Notes under the pieces: generated by a model
The model's input: the letters and a program-made list of their open reading frames with translations, nothing else
The model's database searches: none
What the model was told of the DNA's origin: nothing
Part shown: in pieces, positions 1 through 6,439 of the stretch
Position numbering within the stretch: the stretch's first letter is position 1
How the letters are laid out: each line of letters opens with the position of its first letter
Assembly (NCBI RefSeq): GCF_023035875.1
Contig: NZ_CP075390.1
Span: 1 to 10,202 of the forward strand
Length of the DNA: 10,202 bases
Source: Borrelia puertoricensis
Lineage (GTDB): Bacteria; Spirochaetota; Spirochaetia; Borreliales; Borreliaceae
Reading direction: 5' to 3'
Position numbers and translations under genes: made by a program

Positions 1-25
1 TATATAATTAATTTTTAGTACAAAA
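1..25. other. Hairpin telomere end (left)
   Basis: The terminal bases carry the two conserved blocks of Borrelia telomeres: TATAAT at 3-8 (box 1) and TTAGTACA at 15-22 (box 3). In this genus such ends are covalently closed hairpins made by the telomere resolvase ResT, which recognises box 3. The sequence is the exact mirror of the right end. The hairpin itself cannot be seen in a linear text, and a few tip bases may be missing. Confidence 0.85.
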
Positions 26-33
26 TTAATCAA

Positions 34-555
34 TTATATCATAAATGATTCCCAATTATCTAACAAATATTCAAGCAAAAATTTCTCAAGCTTCTGCTTG
101 TTTTTCACAAGAATCAATTGTTTCTCCTTATCCTCTAAATTAAATCTAACAATAACGGGTTTACACTCTGAAGGACTTCTCTTAACTCTTATATCATTAA
201 TAATTTTATTCAAAGAGCTCTGCATAAAATCTTGCTCACTTACATTTTCATTTTCTAAATAAGCACCGATTTTAATATATCTATATATCATAGTTCTACT
301 AAACTTATAATCTAAACAAAACTCATAAAAATTATCATACCCATCAAATCTGTATAATTTATTCTTCTTTATCTCATAAAGAGCCTTGGCTAATTCCAGT
401 TTATTAACAACTTCCTCTAAAGTCCGGGCTTTAATTTCCTCTTTAAGTTGTCTATATCTTGATCGAGCCTTTTCTTTATCGGAAATATCCTCAATTTGAG
501 TGACATCGCCCACCCTGCTTTTAATAGTATTAAGTATATCCATCTTCATCTTCAT
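34..555 (-). CDS. PF49-family plasmid partition protein (left copy)
   Basis: This encodes a 173-aa protein identical to the right-arm copy at 9648-10169, where the domain description is given. It is the last gene before the left telomere, with its stop codon about 33 bp from the end. The upstream Shine-Dalgarno region differs from the right copy: one C is missing at 557, so the mRNA reads GAAGAATG rather than GAAGGAATG. This weakens the ribosome binding site if it is real. ATG codons at residues 1, 3 and 5 are all possible starts. Confidence 0.85.
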   Translation of the reverse strand: MKMKMDILNTIKSRVGDVTQIEDISDKEKARSRYRQLKEEIKARTLEEVVNKLELAKALYEIKKNKLYRFDGYDNFYEFCLDYKFSRTMIYRYIKIGAYLENENVSEQDFMQSSLNKIINDIRVKRSPSECKPVIVRFNLEDKEKQLILVKNKQKLEKFLLEYLLDNWESFMI

Positions 556-560
556 TCTTC

Positions 561-600
561 AACATAAATATTTGTAAACTGGTTTACAAATATTTATGTT
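561..600. repeat. 40-bp perfect palindrome between parA and PF49 gene (left copy)
   Basis: The arms are AACATAAATATTTGTAAAC and its reverse complement, 19 bp each, around a 2-bp centre. It overlaps the 3' end of the ParA gene and lies just upstream of the PF49 gene. It is identical to the right-arm copy at 9602-9641. It is a candidate partition site (parS-like), or an operator or processing hairpin inside the operon. The assignment is inferred from position and symmetry only. Confidence 0.9.
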
Positions 601-1361
601 GTTTTTATATTTTCAATACCTTCAATAACTTCAGCAACCTTTAAATATTCATTATAATACCGTTCGCTCTCCTGAGGCTCTAATCTATAAGTAACCATCT
701 TCTGAATAGCAACACTTCTGTGAATTTTAATCGGAACATATTCTTGATAAAGTTGTTGTAAGCTATAAAAAAATTCTTTCTTTATTTTTCTATTTTCCTC
801 GTAAAGAGTTTGAATAACATAATAACTCTTAAAATCCTGTTTCTGATAAGCACTAATAATCTCTTGCATTTTACTTTTCAAAATATCATAACTTTCAATA
901 GCCCATAGCTCTGCTGGTAAAGGAATAACAACCTTAGTCGCAATCATCAAAGAATTAATAAGCTCTTTATTAACCGATGGAGGAGTATCAATTAATATAT
1001 AATCATAATTATCGAAATAAGGGGTCAAAATCGTTTTCAACTTATACTCCTGCCCAATAATATTCTCTCCTGAAAATTGAGAAAGCTTAATATGCGATGG
1101 AGCAAAGTGCAAATTATCTGTTATTTCATGAACAATACTCATAAAAGACTTTTTAGACTTTAATACTTCGTAAATATTATATTCCCTTATGTCGATTTTG
1201 TTTTCAAAATAAGGAAGAAAATAAGAAGTAACACTGGCCTGAGAATCAATATCTATAAGTAAAGTTTTATACTTTTTAGAAAAAATAAATCCCAACATTA
1301 TTGCTGTTACACTCTTACCAACTCCACCCTTAATTGAAGAGATTGTTATAATATCTCTCAC
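594..1361 (-). CDS. parA: PF32 ParA-type partition ATPase (left copy)
   Basis: This 255-aa protein is identical to the right-arm copy at 8841-9608, where the motifs are listed. It starts with GTG and overlaps the end of the preceding small gene by 4 bases (GTGA). In this arm both upstream small genes are frameshifted, so translational coupling into parA would be disturbed here unless the frameshifts are sequencing errors. The stop codon lies inside the 40-bp palindrome. Confidence 0.93.
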   Translation of the reverse strand: MRDIITISSIKGGVGKSVTAIMLGFIFSKKYKTLLIDIDSQASVTSYFLPYFENKIDIREYNIYEVLKSKKSFMSIVHEITDNLHFAPSHIKLSQFSGENIIGQEYKLKTILTPYFDNYDYILIDTPPSVNKELINSLMIATKVVIPLPAELWAIESYDILKSKMQEIISAYQKQDFKSYYVIQTLYEENRKIKKEFFYSLQQLYQEYVPIKIHRSVAIQKMVTYRLEPQESERYYNEYLKVAEVIEGIENIKTT

Positions 1362-1626
1362 CCCATACCTCTAGAATCTAAACACTTAAACCTTTTATCA
1401 TAAAAAAGTTTATCTAAATTATCTTCAGCAATTAAGAATTCCTCAGACAAAGAATTAACAACACCAATATCTTTTGCCTTAATTGAGATATTAAGCTTTT
1501 TAATCTTATTTTTTATTGTAAAATAAGAAATATTATTAATTTTAGCCAAAAAAAGAGGAGTATAATATTTTTTTCCCTCATATTCAATGAAAAATTTTTC
1601 AAATTTGTTGTCTCTGCCAAACTCAA
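1358..1626 (-). pseudogene. Frameshifted copy of the 89-aa small helix-turn-helix gene
   Basis: This is the left-arm counterpart of the intact gene at 8575-8844. A run of five A at 1590-1594 faces six T in the right arm (8607-8612). The missing base shifts the frame after about residue 12 (NLKNF) and leaves only a 63-codon downstream open stretch (1358-1549). Apart from that base the sequence matches the intact copy. A homopolymer sequencing or polishing error is as likely as a true mutation, so treat it as a possible artefact. Confidence 0.7.
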
Positions 1627-1852
1627 CTACCTTTTTGCAATTCTTTCTTTAGCTTACTTTTAATAAGATTTTGGGCTTCTTCACTTAAAAGCAACTCCCT
1701 TTTCTTAAAAAACAAGTCTTTAGAAGAAATTACACCTTCAATTTTATTTTTTTAATATATCTCGAAAGATAAGAAGAATCACTATATCCCATCTCCTTTG
1801 AAAATTCTTTCAAATTCTTTAAAGAGTTTAAAAATTTTAATGTAATTCGCAC
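1623..1852 (-). pseudogene. Frameshifted copy of the 76-aa small helix-turn-helix gene
   Basis: This is the left-arm counterpart of the intact gene at 8348-8578, with the same GTG start (complement of 1850-1852). Seven T at 1747-1753 face eight A in the right arm (8447-8454). The lost base changes the protein after SRYIKK and leads to an early stop. No other difference from the intact copy was seen. As with the neighbouring gene, an uncorrected homopolymer error is a serious alternative to real decay. Confidence 0.7.
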
Positions 1853-1917
1853 AACATTCTATCTCCTAAATAAGTTTTCATTAATAGCACAAATTATAGT
1901 CTAATATAACTAACTTT

Positions 1918-1946
1918 ATTATAAACTATGAACATCATTTTGTAAA
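1918..1946 (-). promoter_or_regulatory. Promoter of the partition operon (left copy)
   Basis: Read on the minus strand, the -35 is TTTACA (1941-1946) and the -10 is TATAAT (1918-1923), with 17 bp between them. This is the mirror of 8254-8282. It is close to the sigma-70 consensus and points into the small helix-turn-helix genes and parA. Confidence 0.75.
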
Positions 1947-1961
1947 TCAAATTGACAAAAT
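1937..1961. promoter_or_regulatory. Shared operator-like palindrome between divergent promoters (left copy)
   Basis: ATTTTGT (1937-1943) and ACAAAAT (1955-1961) form a perfect 7-bp inverted repeat with an 11-bp spacer. The half-sites are 18 bp apart start to start, nearly two helical turns. One half overlaps the -35 of the partition operon and the other overlaps the -35 of the replication gene. A dimeric repressor bound here could silence both at once. The binding protein is unknown; the small helix-turn-helix proteins of the operon are candidates. Confidence 0.6.
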
Positions 1962-1980
1962 AATTTTTTTAGTATATATA
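1952..1980 (+). promoter_or_regulatory. Promoter of the replication-type gene (left copy)
   Basis: A perfect TTGACA (1952-1957) is followed 17 bp later by TATATA (1975-1980), in an alternating TA tract. It is oriented toward the PF57/62-like gene at 2070. Its -35 is separated from the divergent operon's -35 by only 5 bp. Confidence 0.8.
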
Positions 1981-2020
1981 TATATTATGCTGATTTTGTT
2001 TTTTAAAAAAAGAGACAAAA

Positions 2021-2042
2021 AAGACCTAAAAATCAAGGTCTT
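2021..2042 (+). promoter_or_regulatory. Leader stem-loop of the replication-type gene (left copy)
   Basis: AAGACCT and AGGTCTT form a 7-bp perfect stem around an 8-nt A-rich loop, between the promoter and the AAAGGA ribosome binding site at 2057-2062. It could stabilise or control the leader RNA of the replication gene. No long U-tract follows, so it does not look like a strong intrinsic terminator. Confidence 0.55.
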
Positions 2043-2069
2043 AAACAAACTGAAATAAAGGATAAATCG

Positions 2070-2648
2070 ATGAAAAATTTAAATTTATTTTTATATAATA
2101 ACAGTAAACTCAAAAAAAATCAAGTTAGACTAATAAAAATAATCTCCATCTTAAAATATCTAAACAAAAACAAGTTAGGGTATAACCAACAAGACATACT
2201 TAACTTAGCTAACTTTTTTTTAAAAAAAGAGGGTTACGCGATCATTAAAATGAAAACATTACAAAAAGATTTGGGCTTCCTCAAAAAAAACAATGTAATA
2301 AAAACATTCATAATAAGACTTGGGGAATACAAAGGTTCAAAAATAAAGTACATGCCAAAAAGAAATGCATATCAAATATTAAAGCAAATACTCAATTCAA
2401 CAGAAGAACTATTAGAAAGAACATTCAATATTATATATAAACTAAGCAAACAGGAAAAAATCAAAAATAAAACAGAGCAAAAAAATAGAACAAAAAATAG
2501 CAGTGTATATAATAATATAAATAATAATATAAATAATAAGAAAAAAACGATAATAGAAAACAATAAACAACCACAAACAATAGAAAAGATATTAGAAAAA
2601 TACATGTTACACAAGGGTAAACAACAAAAAAAGACTACCAAGATATAA
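2070..2648 (+). CDS. PF57/62-like plasmid replication/maintenance protein, short form (left copy)
   Basis: This 192-aa protein is identical to the right-arm copy at 7552-8130, where it is described. ATG is preceded at good spacing by AAAGGA (2057-2062). Reading frame is lost after an A7 run at 2626-2632. The next frame stays open to 2739 in this arm and an overlapping one to 2780, which suggests the protein was once longer. Confidence 0.8.
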   Translation: MKNLNLFLYNNSKLKKNQVRLIKIISILKYLNKNKLGYNQQDILNLANFFLKKEGYAIIKMKTLQKDLGFLKKNNVIKTFIIRLGEYKGSKIKYMPKRNAYQILKQILNSTEELLERTFNIIYKLSKQEKIKNKTEQKNRTKNSSVYNNINNNINNKKKTIIENNKQPQTIEKILEKYMLHKGKQQKKTTKI

Positions 2649-2780
2649 GGATACAGAGAAAAAATTAATAAATGAGCTAAAAAAAAAAGAAAGAAAAATA
2701 ATTACAAGTATAAAATTAAGAATTTTTTCAAAAACCTAATATACTTTGTAATAGCTAAAAATTTGTCAGAAAGAACATAA
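2649..2780 (+). pseudogene. Possible broken C-terminal extension of the replication-type gene (left copy)
   Basis: Downstream of the stop, a different frame reads RLPRYKDTEKKLINELKKK and continues to 2739. A further frame reads FFKNLIYFVIAKNLSERT and ends at 2780. The pieces are joined at runs of A or T, where frameshifts are easy. The two arms disagree in run length here: A10 versus 8 and A5 versus 6. The full-length PF57 relatives I remember are much longer than 192 aa and continue past the Asn-rich linker. This is inferred from open frames; AT-rich chance frames are possible. Confidence 0.4.
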
Positions 2781-2877
2781 AACCAAACACACTAACAAAA
2801 ACAAAAAAACTTCTTTACATTAAATAGACAAACTTTTTAAATTGAAAATAAAAAATTTATACAAATAATTAAAATGA

Positions 2878-3124
2878 CACATTACTTTTAAAGTAATCTC
2901 AATAAGAGATAAAGGTTATTCTCTCACCGAAGAAGTACCTTTGTTAAGGTATTATAAATTTCACAAGAGAATTAATATCATTATAACATTATAATTCCTG
3001 CAAAGATCATATTAAAGTCATTACTAAAGATCCAGTAAAACACACTCATACTGCCTTAAAGACAAAGGGATTTAAAAGTACAGAGATTATCTATAAATCA
3101 CAGAAATATTGCCTCTATAAATAG
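2878..3124 (+). pseudogene. Possible degenerate gene remnant (left copy)
   Basis: Two open segments in adjoining frames read like one protein: ITFKVISIRDKGYSLTEE, continuing to VPLLRYYKFHKRINII (2878-2994), then CKDHIKVITKDPVKH, continuing to KSTEIIYKSQKYCLYK (2999-3124). The residue mix is protein-like rather than the Lys/Asn/Ile noise typical of this background. The first segment lacks a start codon, although ATG at 2874 would fit after one frameshift. I do not recognise the family with confidence. It is identical in both arms, so it decayed before the duplication. Confidence 0.35.
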
Positions 3125-3356
3125 AAATATCACCTTTATCCCCCCAACTTTTTTCAGAAAATAAATGAGGACTAAAATCAAGCAATTACTTGTCAGATTC
3201 ATAAACCTCTAATTGTCTCTTGATAAGTAAAGATTATTATAATTGATGTGTATACCTCCTTGAGGTATAAAGGATTTTAAAAAACACTTGTAGAGAAAAT
3301 TTTTTGAGTGAAAAATCTATGTATGAAATAAATAATCTTCTTCCGTTATACAAATA

Positions 3357-3381
3357 AAAAGAAAACCCCTTGGGGAAGGGG
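3357..3381 (-). terminator. Intrinsic terminator (left copy)
   Basis: On the minus strand, CCCCTT and AAGGGG form a 6-bp GC-rich stem with a CCCC loop, followed by TTTTC and more T. It is oriented to stop transcripts coming from the 207-aa gene side. Confidence 0.7.
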
Positions 3382-3763
3382 ATTATTTAAAAGAATGTAT
3401 GGTATGAAGTAAATATTGATAATAAATTCTTTTAATTTTAAAAAAGGAGAATATTTAATAATTAATTATTAGTTCAAAAATTAACCATTTCAAGTTTTTC
3501 TAAAATATTGCTTAAAATTTTAGATAGATATACTAATATTGATCAATAATCGTAAGATTTCAACTCATATAAGTATTTACCACTTTAATGACAGATTACT
3601 TGCAAGTGAAATATTGATAATTTGCCTTATATTTATTTTGAGAGATGAGGACAAGAAGTCTTAACTATAATTTTTGAATATGTTGGGAATTAAGATAGAC
3701 TATTATATTCTTAATTTGAAATCTCTTCTATTAAGAATAAGTTTTACTTAGAATACAAGAAAA

Positions 3764-3838
3764 GAAAGCCCCTACTCCTACGTCTTGTTTTTGGAGAGGA
3801 TTGATAGGAGTGTTGGGGACTGTTGATAGAATGCTTTC
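3764..3838 (-). ncRNA. Large stem-loop, possible structured RNA with terminator (left copy)
   Basis: This is the mirror of 6365-6439 and identical to it. GC content is far above the surroundings. See the right-arm copy for the pairing. It lies downstream of the 207-aa gene on the same strand. Confidence 0.4.
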
Positions 3839-4089
3839 TACCGCATTTATATCTGTTTATAATATTATTTTATTTTTTTAATTTTGTAAATATTTTTAAA
3901 TAATTTTATTATATTCAATTACAAGACCGAATATTCACATAATATTGAAGCAATTGCCGTTGCAAGTAAGTATAAATAAGTTAATAATAGTTAATATTTG
4001 TAAGTTATTACCGATTTTTACCATTGCAAATTTAGGATGTATTTTGATTAAATACACTGCACCTTATTATCTTGCGTTAGAAATCATGA

Positions 4090-4713
4090 TCAAGGTTTTT
4101 TTATTGCTTGTAAGAGTCTCATTTGACCCGTTTGCAATGAAGAAATTTTTCTTCTTCTATTTCTACAGTTTAATTCTTGATTTATTTTTTTATTCAATTC
4201 TTGCATTTTTTTAATCTCTAAGGCACTTGGTTCATAGTCGATCCATTTTTTGTCTATCCACCCTTTTTCCCATTCATAATAGCCTTCATTGTAGTTAGTT
4301 CTATTAAACTCATCGAAATGTCTTGAAAGTGCTGATATTAATTTTGCACCATACTGGAGCATTTTATCTGTTTCTATCTTTGAGATAAATTCATCATATC
4401 CATAGGTTTTACCCGTTTGCATATTGATAATATCAACAATTAATTTAAAGGTATTTATGCAATTCATTGCAATATTACCAAATGGAAGATCCGGACTACT
4501 TAAGCACTTGATGTTGATCTCATATTTACTCTTTAAACTTCTAGGTATTTTGAAGAAATCGACTATAAATCCATTAACTTTGGCTTTGTAATTTGCCTCA
4601 TACTGAGAATCGCCGAAAAAGGTTTCTCGATTACCTTCGGTCATATGATTATCATAATTCAACATCATAGGCAACTTTTTTTCTTGAATATTATCTTGTT
4701 TAGTATTTTCCAT
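4090..4713 (-). CDS. Unrecognised 207-aa protein (left copy)
   Basis: This protein is identical in all 207 residues to the right-arm copy at 5490-6113, where it is described. It is transcribed away from the plasmid centre, and its upstream region is also identical to the right copy. Confidence 0.8.
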   Translation of the reverse strand: MENTKQDNIQEKKLPMMLNYDNHMTEGNRETFFGDSQYEANYKAKVNGFIVDFFKIPRSLKSKYEINIKCLSSPDLPFGNIAMNCINTFKLIVDIINMQTGKTYGYDEFISKIETDKMLQYGAKLISALSRHFDEFNRTNYNEGYYEWEKGWIDKKWIDYEPSALEIKKMQELNKKINQELNCRNRRRKISSLQTGQMRLLQAIKKP

Positions 4714-4727
4714 CCCATATCCTTTTT

Positions 4728-4752
4728 AGATCAAAAAGTTTTGATTTGATCT
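4728..4752. promoter_or_regulatory. Leader palindrome of the 207-aa gene (left copy)
   Basis: AGATCAAA and TTTGATCT form 8-bp perfect arms around a 9-nt loop, between the -10 region and the ribosome binding site. It is the mirror of 5451-5475. It could be a repressor site or an RNA hairpin. Confidence 0.55.
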
Positions 4753-4760
4753 CATACATT

Positions 4761-4793
4761 ATTATAATATATATTAAATAAGAATCGATACAA
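4761..4793 (-). promoter_or_regulatory. Putative promoter of the 207-aa gene (left copy)
   Basis: This mirrors 5410-5442: TTGTAT followed by overlapping TATATT and TATAAT hexamers. Spacing depends on which -10 is used. Confidence 0.5.
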
Positions 4794-4940
4794 ATGGCTG
4801 GTGATTTTTTTAGTATGAATTTTTTGTTTGCTTAAAATAAGCTTAACACTCCTTTACCCGGAATCATTATTTTTTATATTTGATATTGTTTTTTTGCTGG
4901 TTTGTGGTAAATTTAATTTATCTTTAACCTTTAACCATTT

Positions 4941-4981
4941 ATAAGAAGCTTTGAGCAATCAATTTTCTCAGAGCTTCTTAT
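4941..4981 (+). terminator. Terminator-like stem-loop next to the central spacer (left copy)
   Basis: ATAAGAAGCTTTGAG pairs with CTCAGAGCTTCTTAT as a 15-bp stem containing one G-U pair, with an 11-nt loop. A T-rich stretch (TTGCTTTTACT) follows on the plus strand. The wobble pair works only for RNA made in this direction, toward the plasmid centre. No gene in this arm is transcribed that way, so it may have served a neighbour lost at the fold-back point. The bases from 4794 to 4940 hold nothing else I can name. Confidence 0.5.
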
Positions 4982-4996
4982 TGCTTTTACTACACA

Positions 4997-5011
4997 GTAC
5001 TAATATAGTAC
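4997..5011. repeat. 15-bp mini-palindrome at the inner end of the left arm
   Basis: GTACTA-ATA-TAGTAC is a perfect inverted repeat ending at the last base of the left arm. TAGTAC resembles the core of the telomeric box 3 (TAGTACA). Its mirror is 5192-5206. Confidence 0.85.
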
Positions 5012-5191
5012 CAATGATAGATAGTCTATTTAAATATATTGTCTTACGGGTAGTTTGTTTGACCATAAAGACTCAAAAGAGTAAGACATACGTCAACAGT
5101 ATAGCAGCGCATAAATATCTGCTCATAGAGAACTTTTTCTAAAAAAATTATAACCAATTCAAATTTATCAGTTTTACAATAATTAAACTAT
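5012..5191. other. 180-bp unique central spacer of the inverted dimer
   Basis: This is the only part of the window present once. Both borders are GTAC ends of the mini-palindromes. It is open on the plus strand from an ATG at 5014 to 5142 (42 codons, MIDSLFKYIV...), but no ribosome binding site precedes it, so I do not call a gene. GTCTTAC (5041-5047) and GTAAGAC (5081-5087) form a weak stem enclosing TTTGA/TCAAA. No telomere boxes lie at the midpoint. The first half and the reverse complement of the second half share scattered short matches, which may be chance in AT-rich DNA. Confidence 0.85.
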
Positions 5192-5206
5192 GTACTATAT
5201 TAGTAC
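5192..5206. repeat. 15-bp mini-palindrome at the inner end of the right arm
   Basis: GTACTATATTAGTAC starts at the first base of the right arm. The TTAGTAC portion, read outward, resembles telomere box 3, but it is followed by T rather than the usual A and has no TATAAT box. It may be a degenerate telomere or recombination point where the arms were joined. Confidence 0.8.
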
Positions 5207-5221
5207 TGTGTAGTAAAAGCA

Positions 5222-5262
5222 ATAAGAAGCTCTGAGAAAATTGATTGCTCAAAGCTTCTTAT
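5222..5262 (-). terminator. Terminator-like stem-loop next to the central spacer (right copy)
   Basis: This mirrors 4941-4981. A 15-bp stem with one G-U pair forms in RNA read on the minus strand, that is toward the plasmid centre. No visible gene in this arm ends here. Confidence 0.5.
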
Positions 5263-5409
5263 AAATGGTTAAAGGTTAAAGATAAATTAAATTTACCACA
5301 AACCAGCAAAAAAACAATATCAAATATAAAAAATAATGATTCCGGGTAAAGGAGTGTTAAGCTTATTTTAAGCAAACAAAAAATTCATACTAAAAAAATC
5401 ACCAGCCAT

Positions 5410-5442
5410 TTGTATCGATTCTTATTTAATATATATTATAAT
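5410..5442 (+). promoter_or_regulatory. Putative promoter of the 207-aa gene (right copy)
   Basis: TTGTAT at 5410-5415 is followed by TATATT at 5432-5437 (16-bp spacing), overlapping a perfect TATAAT at 5437-5442. It lies about 50 bp before the start codon of the 207-aa gene. The -35 is only a partial match. Confidence 0.5.
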
Positions 5443-5450
5443 AATGTATG

Positions 5451-5475
5451 AGATCAAATCAAAACTTTTTGATCT
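5451..5475. promoter_or_regulatory. Leader palindrome of the 207-aa gene (right copy)
   Basis: AGATCAAA (5451-5458) and TTTGATCT (5468-5475) form perfect 8-bp arms around a 9-nt loop. It sits between the -10 region and the AAAGGAT ribosome binding site at 5478-5484. As DNA it could be an operator. As RNA it would form a hairpin just before the ribosome binding site and could affect translation. Confidence 0.6.
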
Positions 5476-5489
5476 AAAAAGGATATGGG

Positions 5490-6113
5490 ATGGAAAATAC
5501 TAAACAAGATAATATTCAAGAAAAAAAGTTGCCTATGATGTTGAATTATGATAATCATATGACCGAAGGTAATCGAGAAACCTTTTTCGGCGATTCTCAG
5601 TATGAGGCAAATTACAAAGCCAAAGTTAATGGATTTATAGTCGATTTCTTCAAAATACCTAGAAGTTTAAAGAGTAAATATGAGATCAACATCAAGTGCT
5701 TAAGTAGTCCGGATCTTCCATTTGGTAATATTGCAATGAATTGCATAAATACCTTTAAATTAATTGTTGATATTATCAATATGCAAACGGGTAAAACCTA
5801 TGGATATGATGAATTTATCTCAAAGATAGAAACAGATAAAATGCTCCAGTATGGTGCAAAATTAATATCAGCACTTTCAAGACATTTCGATGAGTTTAAT
5901 AGAACTAACTACAATGAAGGCTATTATGAATGGGAAAAAGGGTGGATAGACAAAAAATGGATCGACTATGAACCAAGTGCCTTAGAGATTAAAAAAATGC
6001 AAGAATTGAATAAAAAAATAAATCAAGAATTAAACTGTAGAAATAGAAGAAGAAAAATTTCTTCATTGCAAACGGGTCAAATGAGACTCTTACAAGCAAT
6101 AAAAAAACCTTGA
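5490..6113 (+). CDS. Unrecognised 207-aa protein, only cargo-like gene
   Basis: I do not recognise this family. The ATG at 5490 follows AAAGGAT at a good distance. The protein has no signal peptide, lipobox or membrane segment, so it is probably cytoplasmic. It has a polar N-terminus (1-30), a central mixed region with CLSSPDLPFGNIAMNC (70-85) and a Trp/Tyr-rich stretch GYYEWEKGWIDKKWIDY (144-160). The tail is a probable amphipathic helix ending in a basic cluster, RNRRRK (184-189), that could touch nucleic acid or a partner. Codon use and residue mix are less Lys/Asn-rich than in the replication gene, which is a hint of constraint or of a different origin. It has its own promoter and leader palindrome and is not part of the partition operon. 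A role in copy control, a phage-like function or host interaction are all open. Conservation of both copies at 100% says little, because the whole arms are identical. Confidence 0.82.
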   Translation: MENTKQDNIQEKKLPMMLNYDNHMTEGNRETFFGDSQYEANYKAKVNGFIVDFFKIPRSLKSKYEINIKCLSSPDLPFGNIAMNCINTFKLIVDIINMQTGKTYGYDEFISKIETDKMLQYGAKLISALSRHFDEFNRTNYNEGYYEWEKGWIDKKWIDYEPSALEIKKMQELNKKINQELNCRNRRRKISSLQTGQMRLLQAIKKP

Positions 6114-6364
6114 TCATGATTTCTAACGCAAGATAATAAGGTGCAGTGTATTTAATCAAAATACATCCTAAATTTGCAATGGTAAAAATCGGTAATAACT
6201 TACAAATATTAACTATTATTAACTTATTTATACTTACTTGCAACGGCAATTGCTTCAATATTATGTGAATATTCGGTCTTGTAATTGAATATAATAAAAT
6301 TATTTAAAAATATTTACAAAATTAAAAAAATAAAATAATATTATAAACAGATATAAATGCGGTA

Positions 6365-6439
6365 GAAAGCATTCTATCAACAGTCCCCAACACTCCTATC
6401 AATCCTCTCCAAAAACAAGACGTAGGAGTAGGGGCTTTC
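6365..6439 (+). ncRNA. Large stem-loop, possible structured RNA ending in terminator (right copy)
   Basis: GAAAGC (6365-6370) pairs with GCTTTC (6434-6439). Inside it CCCC (6385-6388) could pair with GGGG (6431-6434), and ACTCCTA (6392-6398) pairs with TAGGAGT (6423-6429), leaving a 24-nt CA-rich loop. Outer and inner helices share one G, so they compete slightly. TTTTCTTG follows, as at an intrinsic terminator. The element is much richer in G+C than its surroundings and is not coding in any convincing frame. It may be a terminator of the 207-aa transcript, a small RNA, or both. Confidence 0.4.

Larger units (their letters stand above)
2781..4089. other. Gene-poor convergent intergenic region (left copy)
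   Basis: About 1.3 kb lies between two converging genes with no convincing intact gene. It contains a possible gene remnant (2878-3124) and a direct repeat of CTATAAAT-(N0/3)-AGAAATAT at 3091-3109 and 3114-3130. An imperfect inverted pair, TTACTTGTCA and TGATAAGTAA, lies at 3186-3230. An 8-bp-arm palindrome, TATACCTC with GAGGTATA, lies at 3251-3269, followed by a terminator and a larger stem-loop. Repeats beside a replication gene would suit a replication origin, but nothing here proves one. Confidence 0.6.
1..5011. repeat. Left arm of plasmid-wide inverted repeat
   Basis: This segment is the reverse complement of 5192-10202. Pairing starts at the outermost base and ends at 5011/5192; at 5012/5191 the symmetry breaks. 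I saw only single-base-run length differences between the arms: 557 (C versus GG), 1590-1594 (A5 versus 6), 1747-1753 (T7 versus 8), 2679-2688 (A10 versus 8), 2694-2698 (A5 versus 6), 3356-3360 (A5 versus 4) and 3440-3445 (A6 versus 5). No base substitutions were seen. Tail-to-tail dimers of linear plasmids are known in Borrelia, so this could be a real dimer. An assembly that joined the two strands of a hairpin-ended monomer is the main alternative. Confidence 0.97.

Noticed and set aside
2372..2641. Leucine/phenylalanine-rich 89-aa open frame opposite the replication gene, and its mirror at 7559-7828
   Set aside because: It is the antisense shadow of Lys/Asn-rich coding sequence; the hydrophobic look comes from reverse-complemented A-rich codons.
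3945..4214. Membrane-like 89-aa open frame overlapping the end of the 207-aa gene, and its mirror at 5989-6258
   Set aside because: Its second half is antisense to the 207-aa gene, no convincing ribosome binding site or promoter was seen, and its hydrophobicity is explained by base composition.
4951..5142. 63-aa open frame crossing the central junction
   Set aside because: It starts with TTG inside the stem-loop, lacks a ribosome binding site, and runs from repeat arm into unique spacer, so it is unlikely to be an evolved gene.
5012..5191. A standard hairpin telomere at the centre
   Set aside because: There is no TATAAT plus TAGTACA arrangement and no symmetry at the midpoint; only the arm-end TAGTAC motifs hint at one.
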